Shown in pieces: positions 10,943 to 21,588 of a stretch of DNA of 64,000 bases. The DNA is from Naegleria lovaniensis. Its lineage: Eukaryota; Heterolobosea; Eutetramitea; Acrasida; Naegleriidae. Position numbers and translations under genes: made by a program. A model generated the notes under the pieces. The model did not search any database and was not told the DNA's origin. It saw only the letters and a list, made by a program, of their open reading frames with translations. Where the stretch lies: positions 416,641 to 480,640 of the forward strand of contig NW_025407851.1 of assembly GCF_003324165.1 (NCBI RefSeq), in the 5' to 3' direction. Position 1 is the first letter of the stretch, and the number at the start of each line of letters is the position of its first letter.

Positions 10943-11736
10943 CTACTTTTCCAATGCTTCCTTCTTCTTTTTGAGTCTCTCAATAACATCTGCAAAATCT
11001 GAATTTGTGTTTTGGCCACTATCAGTAATTGCTGCACTAATACTATCCAGCTCGTCGCCTGATAAATCACAATCTCTAGCTTTGAGCATTGCTTCATAAT
11101 TGGTGGCACATTGTTTAAAAAGTGCAGTCTTGGTTTTGTTGTTTTTTGCAGTGTCAAAATCTGGTAAATCTTCCACGAGCTTCAAAAGCTTGTTAAGAAA
11201 GCTGGAGAAATGACAAATTCAGAATTGAATACAGAGTTAGTGAGCCACATGCACATGGCTCGAATCATACAGCGTACTTACTCACACATTAAATGCCAGT
11301 TTTGACCATCCTTCACTTCCTTAATTTTTTCACTGACTCCTTTTTTGAAAGCTGTCAAACATGGCTTGACTCGTTTAAATGCATAATCATCTCGATTGGA
11401 TCCATATTTTGCACGCGGAAAAGCCTTTTGAATGTTACGATGCAAAATGTTCAATTCATTCACGACGTTATTAATATTTTGATCAGGACACACAGTCAAC
11501 ACATCTGCTTCAATTTCTCCATACTTTTCTGGGAATCTATGTGGTAGTTGCTCCGTAATCAAAACAATAATTTGTTCCTTTTCCAATGAATGTAATTTCT
11601 TGGCTAAATTCACTTGTTTTGTTTTTTTCTTTGCAGATGATCCCGATGCTGCCGACGTTGATTTTCTCTTTTTTGCTGGTGATGATTCCACTTCGGGTTG
11701 AGTGGGTGTGCTAGAGGAAGCCGATGCATCTGACAT
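10943..11736 (-). CDS. Cut8/STS1-like nuclear proteasome tether
   Basis: Exon 1 is 11736-11282 and exon 2 is 11201-10943, joined over an 80-nt GTAAGT...CAG intron in phase 2, giving 237 residues. The start MSDASASSSTPTQ is preferred to the upstream in-frame ATG because it gives a compact Ser/Lys-rich leader with a likely nuclear signal (SPAKKRKS, SAKKKTK). The folded part begins at about residue 45 with LHSLEKEQIIVLITEQLPHR and continues into DDYAFKRVKPCLTAFKKGV, which resembles the helical bundle of Cut8/STS1 proteins with their Tyr-Ala-x-x-Arg-Val-Lys-Pro stretch. In fungi these proteins hold 26S proteasomes at the nucleus, with the Lys-rich N-terminus as the proteasome-binding part. Assignment is by motif memory and should be treated as probable. 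It is convergent with the BTB/histone-fold gene. Confidence 0.65.
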
Positions 11737-12092
11737 TTTTTTTGTATTTGAAAATAAATACAAAACTAAAGTGCATAGTTTACGAATTACGTTCCAACAA
11801 TTAAATTGTTCCAAATCTTCATTGTTTTTAAATAATCATTTGCTTTACATTGGTTTTCAATGTTCAAAATTCATTTAAAAACCAAATGTTCAAAAGCATT
11901 TCACGGCGTTTGTGCATTCCTAAAAAAAATACAATTTTCAATGCACTTGATCTCACGGCCTTAAATCCAACAAATTGTTCAGAGCAATTTTCAGACTTGC
12001 ATAGCAAACACAATTCTTGTTTGCAATTACCAATTTCCGAGAAGGGAATATAAACCTCTCTGAAATATTGGATGAATTCAGAAACATCCGAT

Positions 12093-12854
12093 TCAATGCA
12101 TTTTTCCACCAGGTCTAAAATAGGTCACATTGGTCAAAGCAGTCGTTCGACTGGACCATCCCAATGCGGATACATGCGAAGGAGCTGTTCTTGGAGCTGC
12201 TCTCAATGGGGGAGTTTGCATTAAGGCTTGAATACGTTGTTCAATCATTGCTTCTTGTGAGTGATTTTGATCCAAGACCAATGTTGTTGAGTTTGTTGAT
12301 GATTCCATTTCATCGGATTGATGCTCTTGAGTCTGTTTGATCATCATCTTTTTCATCAGTTTTTCTCGATTTCTCTTGGCACGATTCTGAATGGTTCGGA
12401 TACGTTGCAATTCCTCTCGTTGCTCGCGATGGAATTGAGTTTGAATGGAATTGATGGAATCCGATGATTTTGGAGGATCATAAAAACCATTCTCTGGATT
12501 CATCTTGGGATACACGAGAGAGAAGGTGGATTCAAATTGAATCACAGAGGATGATGATCCGACACTCAACAATGAATGATGATCCTTCCTTTCATCATTC
12601 CATCTCGTATTAAATAAAAACCGTTTCCGATTTCTTCCTGTACGATCCTTCTTTCTATTGCGTTGATTATCATGAAGAATGGATGTGGTAGTCGTGTAAA
12701 AGAAAGGAGGTGGTTGAGGTGTTTGTCCTGGAACTTGTGGTGGTGGCGGTGGATTGGCCAAGGAATGAATTTGACGAGCCTGTTTGGCTGTTATGTGTTT
12801 TGAGGGAACGAAAGCGGTTTGGAATCGAACCTTTCCAGCGCCGAGATTGCTCAT
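12093..12854 (-). CDS. Unrecognised basic protein
   Basis: A 253-residue frame from ATG at 12854 (MSNLGAGKVRFQTAFVPSKH). The open frame continues to 12911 without another ATG, so an upstream exon is possible. It carries a Pro-rich stretch (NPPPPPQVPGQTPQPPPFF), several Arg/Lys clusters, a predicted helix or coiled coil in the middle (REQREELQRIRTIQNRAKRN), and a C-terminus ending TNVTYFRPGGKMH. No known domain was recognised. Just beyond its stop, a further open frame with two CxxC-like pairs (11864-12117) could be an alternative 3' exon. Confidence 0.5.
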   Translation of the reverse strand: MSNLGAGKVRFQTAFVPSKHITAKQARQIHSLANPPPPPQVPGQTPQPPPFFYTTTTSILHDNQRNRKKDRTGRNRKRFLFNTRWNDERKDHHSLLSVGSSSSVIQFESTFSLVYPKMNPENGFYDPPKSSDSINSIQTQFHREQREELQRIRTIQNRAKRNREKLMKKMMIKQTQEHQSDEMESSTNSTTLVLDQNHSQEAMIEQRIQALMQTPPLRAAPRTAPSHVSALGWSSRTTALTNVTYFRPGGKMH

Positions 12855-13169
12855 GGGTTTTTTGTCGTGTTGTTGTTGTTGTCTTTTTCTTGGGGAGTGT
12901 TTATCAGTCAAGAATGAAATGCCAGAAAATGAAAGAATGTCGTTCTATTTTTGTCATCCAATCGGAAAACTGCAATTTCCATCTTGTTCACATGATGACC
13001 TTCTCTTATGCTTTTTCAGCACAAAACAGTGTTTGAAACACTGAGCAGGACGAAAAACATGTTCATGAGGCTGTAACACTGCTCCCTTAAATTTAACAAG
13101 ACATTTGTTTCGAACCAACGTTACATCCCACTCTGGGATGACACAATAAGGTCAAAAAAATTACAAAAA
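12855..13169. other. Divergent upstream region
   Basis: Spacer between the 12854 start on the minus strand and the adenylate kinase start on the plus strand. It should carry both promoters. No named motif recognised. Confidence 0.4.
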
Positions 13170-14388
13170 ATGAACAAGTCTGCCTCTGTTGTCTTCCGAA
13201 AGATCGCTACGAGATCATCCTCTTCCCTCATCGTATCGACTCATCAATCCAGAAATTTCTCATCCCAATGCTCTTCTAATTTTGCTGAACAAAGTACTTT
13301 CAAGAAGGGTGTTTTGCTTGTTGGTAGACCTGGTGCAGGAAAGGTATGTGTTTTTTGTGAATGTGGTTGGAGTGTGGGCTGATCGTGCGTGTGTGGTGAA
13401 CAAATTTGACATTTTGGATCCACACAATGATTGGAATGAAAAACATCACATGATGGGTTTGCTTTTGTTTGTGCGTGTGTATGATACCATGTGATGATGA
13501 ATTTCTTTATTTCCATGATGACATCATCACTCTGATTTTACAACGTTGAACTGTTAATGATGGAATTTTATGGATCATTTGATGATTAACTCTTGGTACA
13601 TTCCATATCATCATACCAACTATTCCATTGTACATATACCAAAAATTCATCACACCCAACATGCCTTGTCGTGAAATGAAAAATTATGAAAAACCCGAAT
13701 TGAATTTCGAATGTATTCATTGTTGAAAAACACACACACAATATAGGGAACTTATGCAAGTCGTGCTGCTGAACAATTAAACATTCCTCACATTGCTGCC
13801 GGAGACATTATCAGAGAAGAGATCAAGAACAAGACCAAGATTGGTTTGGAGATGCAATCCTACACTTCCAAGGGTGCTTTGGTTCCTGATGAATTGGTCA
13901 TTGATCTCTTGGTGAACAAGATCACTCAGAGTGTTGCTGGAACTGGAAAGGGTTTCATCTTGGACGGATTCCCACGTACCATTAGTCAAGCCATTAAACT
14001 TGACTCACTCTCCGACAAGATTAAACTCGATCTCGTTCTCAACTTGCATCAAGATGAGGATATTATCATTGCCAAGATTAGTAACAGAAGAGTTTGCTCC
14101 AATTGTGGTCAAGTCTACAATTTTGCTCACATCAAGAGAGATGGTTTGGACATGCCTCCATTGGTTCCAAAGGTTGAGGGAATTTGTGATGGTTGCGGAG
14201 CTAAGGACTCACTTGTTCAAAGAGATGACGATCGTGAAGAAGTTGTACAAAAGAGACTTGTTGAATATGACAAATTAACTTCTCCATTGTTGGAATTCTA
14301 TCAAAAGAAGGGTCTCCTCAAGACTTTTGTTGTCAATGGTGGTGCTAAGGCATTGATGCCATCATTCCTCAAAGTTCTCACTGAATAA
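13170..14388 (+). CDS. Adenylate kinase, long form, probably mitochondrial
   Basis: Exons 13170-13343 and 13747-14388 join in phase 0 across a 403-nt GTATGT...TAG intron, giving 271 residues. The first 40 residues are rich in Arg, Ser and hydrophobics without acids (MNKSASVVFRKIATRSSSSL), a typical mitochondrial presequence. The P-loop GRPGAGKGTYA is split by the intron right after the Lys. Further hallmarks are HIAAGDIIREE (AMP site), GFILDGFPRT, a full LID domain with the zinc-type cysteines CSNCGQVYN and CDGCGA, and QRDDDREEVVQKRL. It interconverts ATP + AMP and 2 ADP. Everything needed for catalysis is present. The intron is among the longest in the window. Confidence 0.95.
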
Positions 14389-14728
14389 GTTAATGGTCAT
14401 GTCCAACATTTACAAAGAAGAAAATATTTAAGGCCATGATTTATGGAATAAATATTACGAGGGAATCACAAAATGTCTTTGATTCACTTGTTACATTGTT
14501 AATGAAGCATGTGTCCTTGTTCTCGATTGTTATTGAGCTCATTGTTGCGCAGCTGTGAATTTTCAAAGGAAGGTATAACACAGTCATTATGAGATCTCAC
14601 GGGGCATGGTTGGAGAAAAACGAAGGCATGGAAATTGTAAACATTTTGAACTCTCCTGGTCTTCGGCCTTACTTTACCTCGTCATACTTCCAACTTGGTC
14701 CACTCAACTTACAACACTCGGCAAAAAA
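14389..14728. other. Intergenic
   Basis: Adenylate kinase 3' region followed by the upstream region of the next gene. An in-frame ATG at 14606 would lengthen the next protein by 41 residues, but that leader looks like untranslated sequence. No other feature seen. Confidence 0.4.
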
Positions 14729-15874
14729 ATGGCAATCTTTGACTCACTTGTTTCTTCACTGATTTTACAATATTCTCATCATTCGGAATGGGAAGTTTTA
14801 CAACCCAATTTAATCAGTAAAACTTTTCATCAGTGCTTCCAGTCCGAAGAATTTGCTCGAGAATATTTACGAAATTTATTTTCATTAAATGAACGACAAG
14901 CTATAAAATTAAATGAAATGATTCAGTGCGCGAATCAATTCTTTCATTCCAACAATCAAGAAGAAGAAGAAACAAACTTCAAGCCAAACAAGAAGAAGAG
15001 AAAACACTCTAAAAAGAATGAAAAGCAAAACGACAAATATAGTTATTGGTCCATTCTTAAAATGTTTGTCAAGTTACAAAACAGAAATCATGTCAAGCAA
15101 ATGAATGAACATTTTACCAAGTACAACTCTTTGGCGATGGAATTTCCTCAAATCGTGCCATCCCCAGAATTAGCGCAATGGAAATCAAACAAAGCTACTA
15201 ATTATCTTGAAACCATTGAAAAATTAGTGCAAATAGAACAGCAACAAGTGGCATTGTTGGAAAGAATGAAAAAGTTTTTCTCAACAATAGAAACCTCTAC
15301 CGATGACAGAATTTCTTCAAACATTTCGCACAAAATATTCGGAACGTTGAAGGGACTATTTGTGACCAAATTTGCAAGAATATGTGATACTGATGACAAG
15401 AGGATGGAATTGGATTACGTTGTTTTTAGTGATTGTGGATTTCCATTAAGCATTTCCACCAAAGGTTCACACAATATTGACACCTATAGAAGTAACCATT
15501 TTTATTCTGAACAAGTTTTCATTCAGTCCAAGAACTTGTTTTTAAATTCATATTTCAGAAATGAGCATGGTTATTGTGAGAGAGAATACCGTTCCATCCA
15601 TGACGACAAATTACTCAATTTTGTAAAAGATGTATTCTTTGATACCGAATTGGCTCAAGGAGAAGAATCGGCTATTGACTTTGAATATGAATTGACGTTG
15701 TTACTGAGCTCATGGTTAAATGCTGGAATTCTATTGCCAGTGGATGTGTCAGTTTTAGATGGCGATATTGACAAATTTTTCCCATTTTGTCTTGCTCCTA
15801 ATGAAGACGATGATTTCATTGATGACGATTTTATTGATGATTCTGAAGTGAATGATGAGGAACTTAAAGTTTAA
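14729..15874 (+). CDS. Unrecognised acidic-tailed protein
   Basis: Single-exon frame of 381 residues from ATG at 14729 (MAIFDSLVSSLILQYS), chosen because it follows a long A-run as other starts here do. A Lys-rich nuclear-signal-like patch (KPNKKKRKHSKKNEKQ) lies at about residues 84-99, followed by predicted helices with a coiled-coil look (ETIEKLVQIEQQQVALLERM), and the C-terminus is strongly acidic with a short repeat (DDDFIDDDFIDDSEVNDEE). I recognise no family. Confidence 0.65.
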   Translation: MAIFDSLVSSLILQYSHHSEWEVLQPNLISKTFHQCFQSEEFAREYLRNLFSLNERQAIKLNEMIQCANQFFHSNNQEEEETNFKPNKKKRKHSKKNEKQNDKYSYWSILKMFVKLQNRNHVKQMNEHFTKYNSLAMEFPQIVPSPELAQWKSNKATNYLETIEKLVQIEQQQVALLERMKKFFSTIETSTDDRISSNISHKIFGTLKGLFVTKFARICDTDDKRMELDYVVFSDCGFPLSISTKGSHNIDTYRSNHFYSEQVFIQSKNLFLNSYFRNEHGYCEREYRSIHDDKLLNFVKDVFFDTELAQGEESAIDFEYELTLLLSSWLNAGILLPVDVSVLDGDIDKFFPFCLAPNEDDDFIDDDFIDDSEVNDEELKV

Positions 15875-16045
15875 GGAAATTTCTTTTTCACAAGGGAAAC
15901 TCTTCAATACACACACAACTAATAAATTTTGAACTCAACTTTGTATTCCATTTTGTCAAAATTTTTGTCTTTTCGAATTGTTGTTGTCAGGCAAGATCCT
16001 TAATGCTAAAAATATCTCAAAATTGCGAAAATTAAAAGCAAAAAA

Positions 16046-16534
16046 ATGCCCTCCGATAAGAAAGACACTTCCGCGACAGCAACGACCCCATCCGAACAGA
16101 AAAATTTGGAAGAGCAAGACATTCTTGAAGATGATGATTTTGAAGAATTTGAAGATGAAAGTATGTATTTTTTTTGATGTATGATCATATGCGATTACGA
16201 AAAATCCATTTTGAAAATTATTAACGGATGATCGGATCATGAACTTGGCTTATACAATTTTTTAATACATTGCTGCATTGTGAATATTGACATGAATGTG
16301 ATCGGAACATCTATATTGAATATAATCAATGTCTGCTTATCAATCAATTAATCAAAAAATTACCTCATACTTTTCAATTAATTGAAAACCATATCAATAG
16401 ATTGGGATATTAATCAAACAGAAGAACAAGAACAACTTGAATGGGAGGAAGATTGGGATGATGAAGATGTTGATGATTTCTCAAAACAATTGCGTGAGGA
16501 GTTGAAGCGACACGAAATGCTAGATGAGCAATAA
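16046..16534 (+). CDS. SEM1: SEM1/DSS1 proteasome lid subunit
   Basis: A small two-exon gene. Exon 1 is 16046-16160 and exon 2 is 16401-16534, joined over a 240-nt GTATGT...TAG intron in phase 1, giving 82 residues. The protein is almost entirely acidic with the two signature blocks of DSS1: LEDDDFEEFEDENW, which spans the splice, and LEWEEDWDDEDVDDFSKQLR, followed by a C-terminal amphipathic helix (EELKRHEML). Spacing of the two Trp/acidic blocks matches the family, whose members are usually 70-90 residues. SEM1/DSS1 is a lid subunit of the 26S proteasome and also serves in BRCA2-type and TREX-2 complexes. The gene is convergent with the Myb gene. Confidence 0.93.
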
Positions 16535-16879
16535 TTTCCTTTGGAAAATTCACTTCCCAGCAAGCATAAAGAATGTCACCACCAATTAAGCCACTTCCTC
16601 TGTGAAATACCAAGTCTTCCGTCCTAATCCCTTTTATTCTCCTCGATCCTGTAAGAATTATTAAAAACAACTATTTCAATATTTATATCAAAAACTATTG
16701 AATTGTCATCAACTTTTGTTTGTGAAAAGGCCCAGCTTTATTTCAAATAACCACTTATCCACAATTACAAGCTCCCAAATTTTCAAATGTCCTTTTTTGC
16801 CCGTTCGGAGTGAAAACGGCCTGATGTTCATAGTGGCAGCGGATACAGCTCACGTTCACTTGTGAGCACCTTTGTACTT
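16535..16879. other. Convergent 3' spacer
   Basis: Between the SEM1 stop and the Myb stop. It contains a short perfect inverted repeat GCTCAC...GTGAGC (about 16850-16867), which may be chance. No gene seen. Confidence 0.4.
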
Positions 16880-19401
16880 TCACAAAGTACTGTTTCTTGT
16901 AAGGGCTGAAAAGAGCATTTCTGCTTGCGAATATGCATGTCGCTTTGTCATGTTGGATGGTGAAGGAATTCTAGGAGAGATTGGAGAAGCATTGGTATAT
17001 GAAGGTGTCCTGGTGCTAAATGGAGAAAAGCTTAAGGATGATAAATCTCTTTCAGGTGTGAAAGGCACTTTTTCTGAAGGCGATCTGAATGAATCTAAAT
17101 TCTTGTCTACCGAATTGATTTTGTTGTTGATATGAGAAAAGTTTGCAATACCGCCTCCAAACAGTGTTGTTGTTGCTGCTGGGGTATTGTTGGTGGATGA
17201 TGATGACCTTGCATTTTGTGGAGTCGAAATGAGCTCTTGATCATTGAAATCCAATCGTTTTTGAGTCGAGTAAACCTTTCTAGAAGACTGATTGTCTCTA
17301 ACCTTTTCATGTTGCTGAGGAGTAGAAGGACTGAATAAGAAGTTTGGGCTAGTCAATACACGATCGTTCATTGGAGACTTTTTCTTAATAGGTGTGTTTG
17401 AGTTGAGTGCAATCCTATCTTGCAAAATCTCAGAATCTCGCTTTCGTTTTCTAAATATGGATGGCGAATGAAAGGCTGACCGAGCTGGTGACAAGAAGCT
17501 ATCCCTAGGAGGTGAAAAGAAGAGACCTTTTGAGGGTGTGTTTTTGATGGGACTGATGAAACTAGAATTTCTATCGTGTTTGGGGCTTGCAAAAACTTCT
17601 TCAAAGTTGAACGAGCTGTTTAACATGGAAGAGTCTTGCTTGCTTGGTGAGGAAGAAAATGACAAATCGTATTGCAACGCATTTGGATACACCTCTGAGC
17701 TTAGTTCTGGGTTATAGGATGGTGGTGGTACAAGAATGGAAGAATTAGGATCAACACCTCCTGGCAAATCAGCAAAAAGTGTTTCTGCATAGTTTGCTCC
17801 TTCTACAGAATCCTGTACAACGTTATCTGCTTGATGATACGATGATGACAAGGCAGAGTTGTCATTGTTTAGAGATAGAGGGTGCATTTCAGTCATTGCG
17901 CTCACATTGACATCACTTGCTGAAGCAACACTGCCTGACATCATGACCGTTGTGATCTGAGATGGTGGCTGAGATTTTGGTGGTAATTCGCTCAAGTTTT
18001 GTTCAGAAATTTTCTTTGACTTTCTTCGCGTGTACTTTCGTTTTGGTTTGACTTGCTCAGAAGCAGCAAGTAGAGGCGTGGAGGAGGCAGATGCCGTGGT
18101 ACTATTATTGGTTTGGCTTGATGCAAGCGAGTTGGTACTCATAGTACTAGCTTCAGAAATTGCATCCAAATTGGACTCTTCCTTCTTTTTCTTTGAAGAT
18201 CTGCCTCGTGGCTTGGTTGGAGGAAGTCCTTGTTGCTCCCTTCGTTCTCTCTCTAGTTTTCTTCTCATTGTAGAGTTCCAGTGATTTTTGATTGCGTTAT
18301 CAGTTCGGCCTGGGAGGAGTTTGGCAATTTGAGCCCACTTATTTCCCAGCTTCTCGTGAGCATCAGCAATAATTTTATCTTCTTCCTCTGTCCATGGTCC
18401 CTTGTTGATATCTGGATTTAAATGGTTGTGCCATCGTTCACGACATTGCTTTCCAATACGTCCTGGTAAGTGTTGAGCAATGAGGGACCACTTTTTAGCA
18501 CCATATTTTTTCACAAGCTCAATAACTTGGTTGTCTTCTTCCGCTGTCCAAGGTCCTTTAACCACGTCAGGATTCAACACTTTTTGCCACCTGTGAAGAC
18601 ATTGAACATCTGTCCTGTCTGGAAAATGTTCAGCAATCTTCTTCCAGTTCTTTCCTCTGTGGAGAAGGACGGCGGCCTTTAAAGTCTTGTCTTCCTCTGG
18701 TGTCCATTTTACCTTGGATTTATCCCTGTTGTGAACATTGGACAGACCACATCATTGCATTGGCATGATTAGTACAAGTTTCAATAAATGATGTTGTTGA
18801 ACAACACTAGAACTTACTTTTTTGTTCCTGTTGCTTCATCTTCTGATTCATCTGTACTCTCCGAAATTATTCCTTGTGTCTCTTCTTCATCGTCAGACAT
18901 GTCTGCTTTGTCTTTGCCAGTGGATGCTACCGATGAAGCAGGAATTGCTGCTGGTTTGCTGGACAATGATTCCATATTGTTTGTTGTGTTGGATGATGGT
19001 GTTGAAGGAAAATGTTGAGGTGTCGGAGGAGCCATGTTGTGATTACCAGTGGTCGTGGCTGTTTGTTGTGCGAGTGAAGAGGACTGATTCATGGACTGGT
19101 AATTTGAAAGATTTGTGTTATTTACACTGATTCCAGAGAGAAGTCCTCCTTGTTGGTGATGAATTGTTCCATTGAATTTTGAATTCAATCCGAATAAATT
19201 CTTAGAGGTGTCGCCAAGGTTTGTTGGCGTCATGGGTCGATAGGCTGGATCTATCAGTGCCGATGAAGAGGAGGAGTACAGAGCTGAATTTTGTGTAGAG
19301 AGTGTTGTGCTTGTGGAAGGAGGTGGAGGATTGAGAGGTTGATTTTGAAGGAAAGCCGAGTTAGGTTGTTTCTTGGTAGTCATGGTTGTTGTAGGATTCA
19401 T
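16880..19401 (-). CDS. Three-repeat (R1R2R3) Myb transcription factor
   Basis: Exon 1 is 19401-18818 and exon 2 is 18725-16880, joined over a 92-nt GTAAGT...CAG intron in phase 2 that falls just before R1, giving 809 residues. The leader (about 190 residues) is Ser/Thr/Asn/Pro-rich and ends in an acidic patch. Three Myb repeats follow: R1 ([20 protein letters not shown]), R2 ([20 protein letters not shown]) and R3 ([20 protein letters not shown]), each with regularly spaced Trp, then a basic tail with AT-hook-like PRGR. The long C-terminus has many SP/TP sites (FLSPAR, FSPPRDS, STPQNA), as in cyclin-dependent-kinase-regulated animal B-Myb and plant 3R-Myb proteins that control G2/M genes. Identity as a 3R-Myb is firm; the cell-cycle role is by analogy. 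Candidate E2F- and Myb-type sites lie upstream. Confidence 0.93.
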
Positions 19402-20766
19402 TATGATCTTTTCAATTGGTATAAGTGGAAGGTATGTTAATAATAATATCTCTCAATGTGAGTCGTATGCAATCGCAGAGAGACTTGGTTGAACTTTTGT
19501 ACCACGAGAAATGTGCAAGAATATATTGAAATACATCATCGTTAGAACTAGTTGATAATCAATGGTAAACACAAATACCTACTTTTCAATCCTCGGAGTA
19601 AAGTCAGCCAGGTAAACCTGTGATGATGTTGGATTATTGTTATGTTGTAGAAGAATTTTCCAAACAACAATGATGAGAAGAGTCAAAGTTTTGGATTACA
19701 ATTGTTATGGATGAAGAGCAACAACAACCATCAATGAATGTATATATAGACAGATATACTCTGATGATGGTCAACAAGAAGGAGAAGGCTTGAATCAACC
19801 ACAAAAGCTTTGTTGCTTCAAGCTCGCTGTTGTGAATATGATTTTTTTTGGAGGGATGAAAGAGTTTTTTTGGCGCAATTTAAATTTTTTTAACGGTTTT
19901 TTACAACGGCTCAAATTTTAATTTGGAGTGCAACACCGTGGCATCATACAACACAGGTTTTCACACGATGTGTCGTGATCCTTAAAATCAAGCGACCACT
20001 ACTACATAACGAACATGAGAATAGGGTATTCAACCATAAAGTGGTTGAAATGTTGGAAATATTTATGTGTGAATGAATATCTTTGAAATTTGTGTGCTCG
20101 ATGAAACAATGAGAGGAAATTCTTGTGTTGTTCGTTCACAATTCCATTCCTAGAGTGATTTGGCAAACAATCTTTTCGGATTTTCAAGAAGAACAAGGAT
20201 GTGAGTATTCCTCCTTTTCGTCATCTTTAAATGCTCTCTTCTGTCATATATTTCATCAGGTTGAGCCAAAGTCGAACTCACACAACAGTTGTTGGGTCTT
20301 ATGGTCGTGTGTGAATGAATTTGTTCAAGACCAATCGATACTAGTCGTCATTTTGGCGAGTACTGTTGCTCTCCACAAAGTCGGCAGGAATGCTGCTTTT
20401 TTTTTGTGAATTGATTTTTTTCAAAAACTAGAATCTTATAACGACTAGTTGAAGCGGCTGGAAGCTTTGAATTCAATTTGTAACGGTACAATTGCTGTGG
20501 CGACGATGTTATAATAACTAACACGTGTTGATACAAGCATTAATGTACAACATGGGTTTTCAATTTCAAATACAAAAAAATAGCCTTCTCTGTTGTTGAG
20601 ACTTTTTTCGGAATAGTTCGTGCATAACCCATTCCGATAATCGCCACTGCGATTTAAAAATACAATTACATAACAACTGCAATTTAAAATACGATTACAA
20701 AATAACAAGATCATATTATAATTAATTGACATCGATCCATCCAATAATTATTTACTAAATATCATC
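19402..20766. other. Long divergent intergenic region
   Basis: 1.4 kb between the Myb and selenoprotein K starts. Several open frames of 60-100 codons are present, but none has coding character, splice partners or a known motif. No tRNA-like T-arm was found. Candidate promoter motifs are listed separately. Confidence 0.5.
19867..19909. promoter_or_regulatory. Candidate E2F site plus paired AACGG Myb elements
   Basis: TTTTTTGGCGCAA contains the E2F consensus core TTTGGCGC. Within 25 bp follow TAACGG (19891-19896) and CAACGG (19904-19909), both matching the AACGG core bound by Myb repeats in plant and animal systems. The cluster lies about 0.5 kb upstream of the 3R-Myb start. Short motifs can occur by chance. 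Confidence 0.3.
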
Positions 20767-21021
20767 ATGGTGTATATAGATAGCACTGGTAAAATCCAAT
20801 CATCACGAGGTTTTATCGGAACCATCAAACATTGGTGGGCTGCTTTTATTGCCTTCATTGTTTTATTCTTCTCTACGTTGAATCCGTCAAATGATCATAG
20901 ATCGAAAGGTAGCGGAGGTACTTCGGGAAGTTTGTCATCGAGTGGTGGAAGAACAATCGGAAGAGTGAAAGGACCACCTAAACAAGGTCCGAATTGCATG
21001 TCAGGATCATGAGGACGGTAG
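20767..21021 (+). CDS. SELENOK: Selenoprotein K (UGA read as selenocysteine)
   Basis: The frame runs MVYIDSTGKIQSSRGFIGTI, with a hydrophobic segment (WWAAFIAFIVLFFSTL) at residues about 24-39, then a Gly/Ser/Lys/Arg/Pro-rich tail. At 21010-21012 it meets TGA, and the reading continues GGA CGG TAG, giving a C-terminus MSGS-U-G-R. Animal selenoprotein K begins MVYI, has one membrane segment at the same place, a Gly/Pro-rich tail and ends G-U-G-R, so the match covers both ends and the topology. Read this way the protein has 84 residues with Sec at 82. It is an endoplasmic-reticulum membrane protein linked to ER-associated degradation and palmitoylation. A SECIS element is expected in the 3' untranslated region after 21021; I could not confirm one by eye. 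Confidence 0.85.
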
Positions 21022-21588
21022 TGCGTGCGTGTTGAGAAGAATTTTTGGAGTAGTATCACGCAATCGGAATAATCTCTCTCATCTTGCAAATTAGGATCAC
21101 ATGGCATGGCAACACTTCTTTTGCTTGTTACCAGACGTGTAAATGAGCTCGTTGAACCATGTTGTTATCGAAATCAATCTTTTGGAATGACATGTTACTG
21201 GAAATGCAAACCAAACATTGTTGCATGCATTGCCTTGAGGCAATCTCAACAACATTTCCCAACATTGAAGATTTAAAGATTGATCGGTGGTGCCAGGTCC
21301 ATGAGGGAGAGAATGATTCAAGTTTAAGGTTGTGGTACTCTTCACACACGTATGCACACAATTTGGTAATCATCATGATTACCACAATGATAATGATGAT
21401 CATAATAACATTAAGAATGCTATTTTTTATAATAATTATCATAGTTTTAAACAAATCTTGTACATGAATGTAGTGTTTAGAATACGTCGGATTACTCTAA
21501 AAGTACACTTTTATTAAGACTGTTCGGGAAAATATTTTGGTGATTCTTCGTTTGATTTCAGTCCAAACAACAATCTCATTGGAAGCAA
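21022..21588. other. 3' region of selenoprotein K, expected SECIS location
   Basis: Convergent spacer with profilin. Several ATGA cores that could start a SECIS quartet occur (about 21137, 21186, 21306 and 21320). A hairpin ATGCAA...TTGCAT is present near 21205-21235 and ATTGCCTTGAGGCAAT near 21230-21245. None could be folded with certainty into a SECIS by eye. The stretch after 21365 is rich in ATGATNN simple repeats. Confidence 0.35.

Noticed and set aside
11864-12117. Minus-strand open frame with Cys pairs (CKQELCLLCKSENC)
   Set aside because: Coding-like composition, but no ATG and no clear splice link to the gene at 12093-12854. Kept only as a possible alternative exon.
14606-14728. 41-codon N-terminal extension of the protein at 14729
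   Set aside because: Composition unlike the rest, and the second ATG follows an A-run like other starts here; more likely 5' untranslated.
21159-21467. Plus-strand frame of 102 codons after selenoprotein K
   Set aside because: Made largely of ATGATNN simple repeats and overlaps the expected SECIS region; not a gene.
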